A DNA stretch of 32,585 nt from CAIWXH01 sp964555675 (lineage in GTDB: Bacteria; Chloroflexota; Chloroflexia; Chloroflexales; Chloroflexaceae). The notes beneath the pieces are model-generated. The model did no database searches. It was not told where the DNA came from and saw only the letters and a list, made by a program, of their open reading frames with translations. Positions 9,145-16,412 of this stretch are shown here, piece after piece (positions within the stretch are counted from its first letter, which is position 1; every line of letters starts with the position of its first letter). A program made the position numbers and the translations under genes. The stretch lies in assembly GCA_964555675.1 (NCBI GenBank), contig CAZKTU010000053.1:1-32585 (forward strand), given 5' to 3'.

Positions 9145-9220
9145 GGGAGGGCCTGCGGACAGGCCGACGGGAGGGTTCGGGAGGGCCTGCGGACAGGCCG
9201 ACGGGAGGGTTCGGGAGGGC
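9145..9220. repeat. 34-bp tandem repeat running into an assembly gap
   Basis: Two identical 34-bp units (9145-9178 and 9179-9212) and the first 8 bp of a third (9213-9220) abut the run of N. Each unit contains GGCCTG-CGGA-CAGGCC, a 6-bp hairpin, flanked by GGGAGGG. The true copy number is hidden by the gap. Confidence 0.9.
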
Positions 9221-9320
9221 NNNNNNNNNNNNNNNNNNNNNNNNNNNNNNNNNNNNNNNNNNNNNNNNNNNNNNNNNNNNNNNNNNNNNNNNNNNNNNNN
9301 NNNNNNNNNNNNNNNNNNNN
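9221..9320. other. Scaffold gap (100 N)
   Basis: Exactly 100 N. The last 11 bases before it (TTCGGGAGGGC, 9210-9220) are the perfect reverse complement of the first 11 after it (GCCCTCCCGAA, 9321-9331). The missing sequence may therefore be only the rest of the tandem array and a hairpin loop. The 100 is a conventional placeholder, so real distance is unknown. Confidence 0.95.
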
Positions 9321-9341
9321 GCCCTCCCGAAAACATTCCCC

Positions 9342-10556
9342 CTACGGGGTCCTCTCGCGCCAGCGCCGCACAATGTCCATGTAGAACGTCTCCGGCAAGG
9401 GGCGCCCGCCGCGCCCCTTGTAGGCGGCGCGGGCCACGGCCGTGCTCTCGGGCCACTCATTCCAGGTCTCGATCAGCAGCAGGTCTGCCTCCGCCGGCAC
9501 GGCCGCGAGGCTCGCCGCGAGAAAGGCGCCGTCGGCCGGCTGGCCGCCCCCCGGCGGGCGCTCGCGGGGCTGGAAGCGCGGGTCGACGATACCCTTGATG
9601 CGCCGATTGTCGAAGCCGGGGCCCACGCTGCTCACGGTGTAGTCGCCCAGGCTGTGGGTCGCGGGCCCGTTAAGCGCCGTGCCCCAGCTGTAGCGCCCGT
9701 CGGCCGCCGCCTCGAGCGGCAGCAGGTCGCCCCCGGGCGCGACCGCCTCGGGGGTGAACCAGGTGCCCTCGACGATCAGCCACGGCTCGACTCCGAAGTC
9801 GCGGGCGAAGGCCGTTTTCACCGCGCCCCACAGCTCGCCCGCGAGGGCCAGGTCCTCACAGCAGAGGGCGGTGTAGGTGACGATGATCGGGCGCCCCTCG
9901 ACCGTCGCCCACATCTCGCGCGGGACGCGCTCGAAGAACCCCTTGATATGCTCGTCATAGAAGAAGTAGCCGCTCAGGGGGTCCCTGAGGGGTAGCCGTG
10001 GGACGTCGGGGCCGAAGCGGTAGCCCGCGTCGGCGAAGTCGCTGTACATGGCCTGCTGGGCCGTCGTGTCGAGGAACATGCCGATCCGCAGGGGCCGGGC
10101 GAGCACGCCGTTGGCCTGCACCAGCAGGTCGAGGCGGTCCTGGCGGAACCAGCGATGGGGGTGGTCGCCCCAGCTCACCGGGAAGACGGTGTCGATGCCC
10201 GTGGCGGCCATGTCGCGCAGCTCGCCCTCGAACCAGTCATAGTTGATCGACGAGTAGGCCGTCCCGTCGCGGGGGTCGCCGTCGTGCGGCAGCGGCGCGA
10301 GCCAGCCGGGCGGGGTGACGCTCAGCTGCGTGGCGTCGCACTCCTGCTCGGGGCAGTGGTACCAGTAGAAAAAGAAGGCGCCCAGGCTCGTCTGCGGCGC
10401 CCGTACGGCCTGCGTGGGCGCGGGGGCCGCGCTGGATGTGGGCGCAGGGGCCGGGGGTGCGGGGGCCGGGGGCGCCGGGGTTGGCTCGGGTCCGGGGCGG
10501 GCGCAGGCCGCAAGCAGCAGGGCGGCTGCAAGGGCGGCGGCGAGTCGTCGTCCCAT
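9342..10556 (-). CDS. Lipoprotein with GH99/DUF5010-like glycosidase domain
   Basis: A 404-residue predicted lipoprotein. The N-terminus has a lipobox (LLLAAC, Cys18) followed by a Pro/Ala/Thr-rich linker to about residue 55, as in many surface-anchored proteins. The body starts with TSLGAFFFYWYHCPE and has GIDTVFPVSWGDHPHRWF, PIIVTYTALCCEDL and, near the C-terminus, LLIETWNEWPESTAV. That last block is typical of GH99/GH71-related TIM-barrel proteins, where the acidic residues around WNEW sit at the active site. Function is probably hydrolysis of an extracellular glycan; substrate unknown. AAGGAG upstream of the ATG supports the start. The stop lies 21 bp after the scaffold gap, so the gene is complete. 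It is divergent from the secreted M23 peptidase gene. Confidence 0.7.
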   Translation of the reverse strand: MGRRLAAALAAALLLAACARPGPEPTPAPPAPAPPAPAPTSSAAPAPTQAVRAPQTSLGAFFFYWYHCPEQECDATQLSVTPPGWLAPLPHDGDPRDGTAYSSINYDWFEGELRDMAATGIDTVFPVSWGDHPHRWFRQDRLDLLVQANGVLARPLRIGMFLDTTAQQAMYSDFADAGYRFGPDVPRLPLRDPLSGYFFYDEHIKGFFERVPREMWATVEGRPIIVTYTALCCEDLALAGELWGAVKTAFARDFGVEPWLIVEGTWFTPEAVAPGGDLLPLEAAADGRYSWGTALNGPATHSLGDYTVSSVGPGFDNRRIKGIVDPRFQPRERPPGGGQPADGAFLAASLAAVPAEADLLLIETWNEWPESTAVARAAYKGRGGRPLPETFYMDIVRRWRERTP

Positions 10557-10613
10557 GGCATAGCTCCTTCGGGGCCGGCAGGCCCCGGTGAATCGATCGT
10601 CATTCTACCTGCG

Positions 10614-10642
10614 TTGACTCGCTATTTCCAGTGTGCTACGAT
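10614..10642 (+). promoter_or_regulatory. Strong sigma-70 type promoter of the M23 peptidase gene
   Basis: TTGACT (10614-10619), 17-bp spacer, TACGAT (10637-10642). The expected start near 10649 is downstream of the GTG at 10631, which excludes that codon as the translation start. Confidence 0.7.
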
Positions 10643-10675
10643 CTGCCCACGATTACCCAGCAGCCGGAGCTACTC

Positions 10676-12931
10676 GTGCGCCTCGCCCGCGCCCACTTCG
10701 CCCTCTTGCTCGTCCTCGTCGTCGCCCTGCTTCCATCAGCGCCCCTTGCGGCCCAGGAGGCTGAGGGCCTCGGCGTTCAGCGCCTGCTCGACGCCCAGCC
10801 GGGCGCCCTGAAGACCTATAGCGAGGGCGGGCGCAGCGCCGCCACAATCATCGAGGGCGCGGCCCTCTACTACGGCCTGAGCCCCCAGCTCCACCTCGCC
10901 CTGCTCGAGGCCACCTCGGCCCTGCTCAGTACCCCCCGCCCCGCGCCCGAGGCCCTGCGCCGCCCCTTCGGCCGCGAGGGCCCCGCGGGCTTCTCGGCGC
11001 AGATCGAGTGGGCTAGCCGCGAGCTGCGAGCGGGCCTCGGCCCCTACAGCCGCCCGCCCACGCTCCGTTTCAGCGACGGGCTGACGCTCACCCTGACCCT
11101 CGACCAGGCCCCCGAGGGGGTCGCGGTGCAGCGCTTTCTGGCCCGCGGGCGCAGCATGGCCGAGTGGCGGGCCGCCGTCGAGCGCTTCGGCGAGGCCTTC
11201 CAGCGCTACTTCAACAACGAGCTGATCCGGTATGGCGCGCCGGCGCCCGCCGCAGAAGCGGCGTCGGGTCGCCCTGCTCCCGCCGAGACTCCCTCCATCG
11301 CTCTTCTGCAGCCTTGGCCCGCCGGCACGCGGGTGCTGCATCTGGCCTATTTCGACCACGTCTACCCCACCGTCGATAGCGGCGACGACGGCAATGGCTA
11401 TGTGGTCAACTACCTCGGCCAGGGCAATGTTCAGTACGACGGCCACGACGGCCACGACTACTACTTCCCCGACCAGCCCGTGGGCACGCCCATCCTCGCC
11501 GCGGCCGGCGGGCTGGCCTACGCTCGCACCCACCGCGGCTACGGCGTGGTCATCCTGCACCCCGACGGCTACGAGACGGTCTACTGGCACCTGCAGGGCT
11601 TCGCGCCGATCTTCGCCGACCTGATCGACAGCGGCAGGCCCGTGCCGGTCGAGGCCGGCGCCTTCCTCGGGGTCAGCGGAGCGACGGGCTTCGCCCACGG
11701 CACGCCCCATCTTCACTTCGAGGTGCGGCGCTACGGCCGCCAGATCGACCCCTACGGCTGGCAGGGCCCCGGGCCCGATCCCTGCACGGCCTACGCCGCC
11801 TGCCTCCCCGGCGTCTGGCTGTGGGACCCGAGCCTCGCGGGCAGCTATGATTTTACGCCACCCCAGGATCTGGCGGCGCCCGATGGGGCCTCGGCGGCCG
11901 CCTCGGGCGACGAGGCCGGGCTCGCGGGCGCGCCGCCAGCGAGGGCGGGCGACACGACGCCGCCCGTCGGCACGCTCGCCGTCAATCCGCCCGCCGACCT
12001 GCTCTTCGCCGCCGGCTTCGACGGGCACGTGGTCCAGAAGGTTGGTCGCGGCTTCCCGATTCTCTACGGTCCCCAGCGCTTTAGCGAGGGGCGGGCGGGT
12101 CAGGCCCTCGTGCTCGGCCCCGCCGGCCTGACCTACCCCGTGGCCGGCAATCTGCGCCCCGCTGCAGGCGCAATCAGCCTCTGGGCCGAGCTACCTGCGA
12201 GCTACCCTGCCGGGCGCATCCCGCGCCACTACCTGTTCGCGAGCAGCGCCAACCCCGACAGCGCGCCCGTCTACAGCAACACCCTGGCCCTGCGCCGCGA
12301 CGTCGTCGGCCCCGCCGGCGGCCCGGCCTGGGTCTTCTGGAGCACGGCAGAGGGCGAGGACAGCCGCGATCTGCTCGCGGCGCCCGATACCCTGGGGCCC
12401 GGCTGGCATCACTTCGCCGTCACCTGGGACGAAGCGCAGGGGCGCAAGGCGCTCTATATCGACGGCGTCCTGGCCGCAGAGGTTGCCGGCGTGACGCTGC
12501 CCGCGACCCTCGGCGATGTCCTGCACCTCGGCCGTTTCACCTATGGAGGCGGCCACAGCGGCGTCGCCCTCGACGAGCTGGCGATCTACGCCCGCGCCCT
12601 GGCCCCCGCCGAGGTCGCCGCCCTTGCGGCCGCGCCGCCGCCGACCGAGGCCGGCCCCCTGGCCCTCGACGATCCCAGGGTGCGCATCGACACCAACGCG
12701 ATCGACGACCAGGGCGGTATCGTGGCGGTGCAGATCGGCCTGAATGGGGTATTCGCCGACCCGCAGCCTTACTACGACTCGTACCGCTGGACACTGCCGG
12801 CCGCCGCGGGCGAGCACGAGCTGGCGGTGCGTTTCGTCGACCGGGCGGGCAATGTGACGACCGTGACGCGGGCCGTCCTGCTTGCGCCCGCGTCGGGTCA
12901 CCGCCTCTTTCTGCCCCAGCTGCTCAGGTAG
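10676..12931 (+). CDS. Secreted M23 metallopeptidase with LamG-like domain
   Basis: A 751-residue exported protein. GTG 10676 is chosen because GGAG lies about 7 nt upstream and the predicted transcript begins near 10649. A signal peptide (ALLLVLVVALLPSAPLAAQ) covers residues 1-27. Residues about 30-215 form an alpha-helical region of unknown role. The LytM/M23 peptidase domain spans about 235-375, with GHDGHDYYFPD (zinc His and Asp, near 258) and the HLHFEVR motif (near 344). A LamG/concanavalin-like domain covers about 495-655 (WHHFAVTWDEAQGRKALYIDG). The last about 70 residues look like an Ig-type sandwich ending in a basic-hydrophobic tail. It probably cleaves peptidoglycan cross-links, with the lectin-like part binding wall or matrix sugar; this division is inference. 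Confidence 0.85.
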   Translation: MRLARAHFALLLVLVVALLPSAPLAAQEAEGLGVQRLLDAQPGALKTYSEGGRSAATIIEGAALYYGLSPQLHLALLEATSALLSTPRPAPEALRRPFGREGPAGFSAQIEWASRELRAGLGPYSRPPTLRFSDGLTLTLTLDQAPEGVAVQRFLARGRSMAEWRAAVERFGEAFQRYFNNELIRYGAPAPAAEAASGRPAPAETPSIALLQPWPAGTRVLHLAYFDHVYPTVDSGDDGNGYVVNYLGQGNVQYDGHDGHDYYFPDQPVGTPILAAAGGLAYARTHRGYGVVILHPDGYETVYWHLQGFAPIFADLIDSGRPVPVEAGAFLGVSGATGFAHGTPHLHFEVRRYGRQIDPYGWQGPGPDPCTAYAACLPGVWLWDPSLAGSYDFTPPQDLAAPDGASAAASGDEAGLAGAPPARAGDTTPPVGTLAVNPPADLLFAAGFDGHVVQKVGRGFPILYGPQRFSEGRAGQALVLGPAGLTYPVAGNLRPAAGAISLWAELPASYPAGRIPRHYLFASSANPDSAPVYSNTLALRRDVVGPAGGPAWVFWSTAEGEDSRDLLAAPDTLGPGWHHFAVTWDEAQGRKALYIDGVLAAEVAGVTLPATLGDVLHLGRFTYGGGHSGVALDELAIYARALAPAEVAALAAAPPPTEAGPLALDDPRVRIDTNAIDDQGGIVAVQIGLNGVFADPQPYYDSYRWTLPAAAGEHELAVRFVDRAGNVTTVTRAVLLAPASGHRLFLPQLLR

Positions 12932-12944
12932 CCGGACGCACCGA

Positions 12945-12972
12945 AGGGGCCGCACACTTGCGTGCGGCCCCT
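12945..12972. terminator. Bidirectional hairpin between M23 gene and sigA
   Basis: Perfect 11-bp stem AGGGGCCGCAC / GTGCGGCCCCT with a 6-nt loop, between two convergent genes. The U-tract is poor on both strands, so it may act as a terminator or as a transcript-end stabiliser. Confidence 0.7.
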
Positions 12973-13044
12973 CCGTATCTCCTCCTCGGCCTCGGTCCGG
13001 CGTCATCTATGCGCCGCCGGTCTCCTCTCTGGCCGTGGTAGACC

Positions 13045-14115
13045 CTAATCCAGATAGCCGTGCAGCCGGGCGCCCACGCTGGGGTGGCGCAGGCGGCGCA
13101 GGGCCTCGGCCTCGATCTGCCTGGTGCGCTCGCGGGTGATCCCGAAGGCCACCCCGACCTCCTCGAGGGTGCGGCGCTGCCCGTCGATCAAGCCGTAGCG
13201 CAGCTGCAGGATCTTGCGCTCGCGCTCGGGCAGGTCGTTCAGCGCCGCGCTCAGCTCGGCGTGGAGCATATTGGCGGCGGCGATCTCCATCGGGGTCTCG
13301 AGGCTTTCGTCGGCCAGCACTTCGCTGACCCGGCCTTCGCTCTCATTATTCAGGGGCTGCTCGAGCGAGACCGGCTGGGTCGAGGCCTGCAGCAGGCGCT
13401 TGATCTTGCGCAGGCTCATCCCCATGGTATGCGCCAGCTCCTCGGCCGTGGGCTCGCGCTCGAGCTCCTGCTCGAGCCGGTAGATGGCCCGGCGCAGGTG
13501 TACGATCGACTCGCTCAGGTGTACCGGCAGGCGGATCAGGCGGCTCTGCTCGGCGATCGAGCGGGTGACCGCCTGGCGGATCCACCAGGTCGCGTAGGTG
13601 CTGAAGCGGTTGCCCTTGGTGTAGTCGAACTTCTCGACGGCGCGCATCAGGCCGATATTGCCCTCTTGCACGAGGTCCATAAAGGCCATCGGGCTGCCGA
13701 TATACTTCTTTGCGACGCTCACCACCAGGCGCAGATTCGCCTGAATGAGCCGCCGGCGCGCATCCTCGCCGCGGGCGATCTGCTGCTCGAGCTGCAGGCG
13801 CTCGCGACCGGTGCTGTAGTCCTCGTTGTTCAGGCGGAGGCGCGCCTCTTTGCCCCGGGTGATCTGCATTGCGAGGTCGCGCTCTTCCTCGGCTGTCAGC
13901 AGGGCGACCTGCCCAATCTCGTGGAGGTACAGCTGCACCGAGTCCTCGACCGGCTCGTTGTCGCTGCTTTCGGGCTCGTCGGCCTCGATCTCGGCCTCGG
14001 CCTCGGCGATTGCAGCCTCGTCGGCGTCCCACGAGCTCTCGTCGTCTTGCTCACCCTTAGGCTGGTCCTGAACCAGGACCTCGTCGCTGTCGCTAGCCTG
14101 GCGGAAGGCGTTCAC
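13045..14115 (-). CDS. sigA: Primary-type RNA polymerase sigma factor (SigA/RpoD family)
   Basis: A 356-residue group 1/2 sigma-70 factor. The N-terminus (about 1-55) is short and very acidic, a reduced region 1.1. Region 1.2 begins at DSVQLYLHEIGQ (about 57-68). Region 2 is intact: NLRLVVSVAKKYIG, DLVQEGNIGLMRAVEKFDYTKG and the -10 recognition helix FSTYATWWIRQAV (about 125-185). Region 3 (RRAIYRLEQELEREPTAEEL) and region 4 with the helix-turn-helix TLEEVGVAFGITRERTRQIEAEALRRL (about 315-341) follow. It recognises -35/-10 promoters such as those in this window. Chloroflexi often have several SigA-like paralogues, so whether this is the housekeeping or an alternative group 2 factor is open. 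It has its own promoter with a TGTGCA site 11 bp from the -35 box. Confidence 0.9.
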   Translation of the reverse strand: MNAFRQASDSDEVLVQDQPKGEQDDESSWDADEAAIAEAEAEIEADEPESSDNEPVEDSVQLYLHEIGQVALLTAEEERDLAMQITRGKEARLRLNNEDYSTGRERLQLEQQIARGEDARRRLIQANLRLVVSVAKKYIGSPMAFMDLVQEGNIGLMRAVEKFDYTKGNRFSTYATWWIRQAVTRSIAEQSRLIRLPVHLSESIVHLRRAIYRLEQELEREPTAEELAHTMGMSLRKIKRLLQASTQPVSLEQPLNNESEGRVSEVLADESLETPMEIAAANMLHAELSAALNDLPERERKILQLRYGLIDGQRRTLEEVGVAFGITRERTRQIEAEALRRLRHPSVGARLHGYLD

Positions 14116-14254
14116 GGCATCTTCTCCTCAGTCACTGGACGGAGCGGATCCGAAACCTGGGGTGGGCGAGGTACGCCAGGGCAGTCGCTGCCTCTCGCGT
14201 GCGGGTTGCTTTGCCCTGGAGATATACTCAGTCTCAACCATCGTGGTATCTTAC

Positions 14255-14282
14255 ATTCTATAATTTGCACAGCATTTGTCAA
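14255..14282 (-). promoter_or_regulatory. sigA promoter with CarH-like TGTGCA site
   Basis: On the minus strand: TTGACA (14277-14282), 16-bp spacer, TAGAAT (14255-14260). TGTGCA (14266-14271) lies in the spacer exactly 11 bp after the -35 hexamer, the same relation as in the carH promoter. Leader length would be about 130 nt. The promoter starts 20 bp beyond the SDR stop codon, so sigA can be transcribed alone. Confidence 0.65.
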
Positions 14283-14301
14283 GACTCAATTTGTTCTGAG
14301 T

Positions 14302-15024
14302 TTATGCAGCCTGGGATCTCCATTGATGGGCATCCACACTTTGCCCGGTTTGAGCGCGCGGCTGCAGCGCCGCGAGGGCCACAATCGGCGCGCCAATCTC
14401 GTCGGGCGAGAGCAGACCGCCACGCAGTTCGGGCACCGTCTCGCGCACCATGCGTGTATCTGCGAAGCCGCCCGGGTGCACAGCATTGACATTTACCCCG
14501 AAGCGACGCAGGTCTTTGGCCATGACCCGGGTCAGGCCGTCGACCCCACACTTGGCCGCGTAGTAGGCGCCGAAGCCAGGTGTCATGATGCGCTCGAGGG
14601 GCGCGCCAAGGTTGATGATATTGCCCGCGCCCTGCTCGATCATCTGGGGCAGCACGGCCTGGCAGGCCAGGAATGTGCCCTTGAGCAGTGTGTCGACCAC
14701 GGCGTCCCACTGTGCTTCGGTTGTCTCTTGCACAGGGGCCCGCAGGCCGATGCCGGCGCTGTTCACTAGAATCTGGACGGGGCCGAAGGCCTCGTTCGCC
14801 CGGGCGACAGCTGCTGCGAGTTGAGCCGAGCTGCGTACGTCGGCCGTCAGGGCCAGAGCCCTCCCGCCCTGCTCCTCGATCAGCCAGGCCGTCTCGGCCA
14901 CCTCGTCGGCTGTGCGCGCGACGACCACAACTGCTGCGCCCTCGGCGGCCAGGGCCAGGGCGGCTGCCCTGCCAAGGCCACGCCCGCCGCCAGTGATGAG
15001 AGCCGTCTTTCCCCTAAGCCCCAT
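14302..15024 (-). CDS. SDR family oxidoreductase with altered catalytic serine
   Basis: A 240-residue short-chain dehydrogenase/reductase. ATG 15024 gives the canonical start MGLRGKTALITGGGRGLG with the nucleotide loop at residues 11-18. The cofactor-site motif is NSAG (88-91) and the catalytic pair Tyr154/Lys158 is in YYAAK. The expected catalytic serine, about 13 residues before the Tyr in NISS-type motifs, is replaced: the segment reads NLGAPLE (138-144), with Gly-Ala where Ser-Ser is usual. PGG (about 183) is normal. It may thus be a poor or unusual reductase, or use another residue. The substrate is unknown. It is divergent from the PAS-STAS gene across a TGTGCA-rich region and upstream of sigA on the same strand. 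Longer starts beyond 15024 are unlikely because they run through that region. Confidence 0.8.
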   Translation of the reverse strand: MGLRGKTALITGGGRGLGRAAALALAAEGAAVVVVARTADEVAETAWLIEEQGGRALALTADVRSSAQLAAAVARANEAFGPVQILVNSAGIGLRAPVQETTEAQWDAVVDTLLKGTFLACQAVLPQMIEQGAGNIINLGAPLERIMTPGFGAYYAAKCGVDGLTRVMAKDLRRFGVNVNAVHPGGFADTRMVRETVPELRGGLLSPDEIGAPIVALAALQPRAQTGQSVDAHQWRSQAA

Positions 15025-15035
15025 AGTATGCGCCC

Positions 15036-15084
15036 TGTGCAGCCTGTGCAAATCCTGTGCGGAATGTTGTACCACATCTGCACA
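15036..15084. promoter_or_regulatory. Cluster of TGTGCA sites between SDR and PAS-STAS genes
   Basis: On the plus strand TGTGCA at 15036-15041 and 15045-15050, TGTGCG at 15056-15061, and the inverted copy TGCACA at 15079-15084. The second and third are 11 bp apart. A weak minus-strand promoter (TAGGCA, 17 bp, TACAAC, about 15068-15096) overlaps the cluster. These look like binding sites for the same regulator as at the carH promoter. Confidence 0.5.
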
Positions 15085-15158
15085 GCTTTGCCTAGACCCC
15101 CCGTGGTAAAATGAGGAAGCTCTCATCCAAACCTCCCTGCCCATCAAGGAGCCTCCGT

Positions 15159-16346
15159 ATGACCGACCCGCCGCGCGACCGCAGTACGGGGGGCGCTGCC
15201 CTTTCCGCCGAGCTGATCGAGCTGCTGCCGGAGCCATGTGCTCTGGTCGACGCCGCCGGCGTCGTCTATGCGGTCAACGCCCCCTGGCGCGACGTCTTTG
15301 TGCAGACTGGACTGGGCATGAGCCTGGGCGAGGCCTGTGCGACCCTGTTCCGCTGGGCCTCCGAAGACTGGCTTCCCGTCGCCGCAGACCTGGCCGCCCT
15401 GCTCGCGGGCGAGCTGCAGCGCAGCAGCTTCGAGGCGCTCTTGGACGAGTTGCCCGAGCGCTGGTGCGCCTGTAGCCTGGCTCGCGCGCCGATGGGCGGC
15501 GTGATCTGGCAGCTGGCCGACGTGACGCGCTGGCAGCTGGCCGAGTCTGAGGCCACCAGGTTATGGCAGCAGTTTCGTGATGCCGTCGAGAGTATCACCG
15601 ACGGCTTCGCTCTCTTCGACTCCGACGACCGGCTCGTCTTCTGCAACCGCCGCTTCCGCGAGATCTATAGCCTGAGCGCCGATCAGATCACCCCGGGGCG
15701 CAGCTTCGCCGAGATTGTGCGGGCGGGTGTCGAGCGTGGGCAGTACGCCGAAGCGGTCGGGCGCGAGGCGGCGTTTATCGCCGAGCGTATGGAGAGCCAT
15801 GCCAGCGCCGAGCCGGTGGAGCATCAGCTGAACGATGGGCGCTGGGTGCGGGCTGTCGATCGGCCCATGGCCGGTGGGGGCATCGTCGGGATCAGGACCG
15901 ACATCACCACCCTGCGCCGGGCCGAGGAGTTTCGTCGCCAGAGCGCCGAGCAAGAGGCCACCATCCGCGCGCAGGCTGTGCTGCTGGCAGAACTCTCGAC
16001 CCCGCTGCTACGGATCGGCGCAGGGGCCCTCGTCCTGCCGCTGGTGGGCTCGCTCGACAGCTACAGGGCCGGCCGCGTGGTCGAGACCCTCCTGCACACC
16101 ATCGAGGAGCAGCGGACGGATCTGGTTATCCTCGATATCACCGGCGTGCCGATCGTCGATACACAGGTCGCCAATGTGTTGCTGCAGACTGCGCGGGCCG
16201 TGCGCTTGCTCGGCGCCCGTATCGTGCTGACCGGCATCAGGCCCGACGTGGCCCAGACGATCGTGGCCCTGGGGGTCGACCTCGGCGATATCATCACCAA
16301 GGCCGACCTGCAAGAGGGGATCAAATACGCGCTGCGGGGGCGGTGA
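15159..16346 (+). CDS. RsbR-like PAS-PAS-STAS regulatory protein
   Basis: A 395-residue cytoplasmic sensor. AAGGAG at about 7 nt supports ATG 15159. An N-terminal PAS-like segment (PEPCALVDAAGVVYAVNAPWRDVF, about 25-50) is followed by a clearer PAS domain at about 130-265 (SITDGFALFDSDDRLVFCNRRFREIY and the closing GIVGIRTDITTL). A short helical linker leads to a C-terminal STAS domain (about 275-390) with LVILDITGVPIVDTQVANVLL, where the Thr residues in the DITGVPxVDT block are the phosphorylation sites of RsbR-type co-antagonists. This layout is typical of stressosome RsbR paralogues, which pass a sensed signal to a serine kinase/phosphatase cascade. No RsbS, RsbT or RsbU gene is adjacent, so its partners are elsewhere or it works alone. 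No kinase domain is present. Confidence 0.8.
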   Translation: MTDPPRDRSTGGAALSAELIELLPEPCALVDAAGVVYAVNAPWRDVFVQTGLGMSLGEACATLFRWASEDWLPVAADLAALLAGELQRSSFEALLDELPERWCACSLARAPMGGVIWQLADVTRWQLAESEATRLWQQFRDAVESITDGFALFDSDDRLVFCNRRFREIYSLSADQITPGRSFAEIVRAGVERGQYAEAVGREAAFIAERMESHASAEPVEHQLNDGRWVRAVDRPMAGGGIVGIRTDITTLRRAEEFRRQSAEQEATIRAQAVLLAELSTPLLRIGAGALVLPLVGSLDSYRAGRVVETLLHTIEEQRTDLVILDITGVPIVDTQVANVLLQTARAVRLLGARIVLTGIRPDVAQTIVALGVDLGDIITKADLQEGIKYALRGR

Positions 16347-16353
16347 GGGTGAG

Positions 16354-16378
16354 TCAGGGAGGGTCAAACCCTCCCTGA
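16354..16378. terminator. Bidirectional hairpin between PAS-STAS and polyprenyl synthase genes
   Basis: Perfect 11-bp stem TCAGGGAGGGT / ACCCTCCCTGA with a CAA loop, 8 bp after the plus-strand stop and before the end of the convergent gene. It belongs to the GGGAGGG hairpin family also seen at the first gap and at 29144. Confidence 0.7.
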
Positions 16379-16412
16379 AACCCCTTGTCGGCCCAACCGA
16401 TCAGGTTGGAAC

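Noticed and set aside
9115..9995. Frames crossing the first scaffold gap
   Set aside because: They depend on 100 N and on antisense of the lipoprotein gene.
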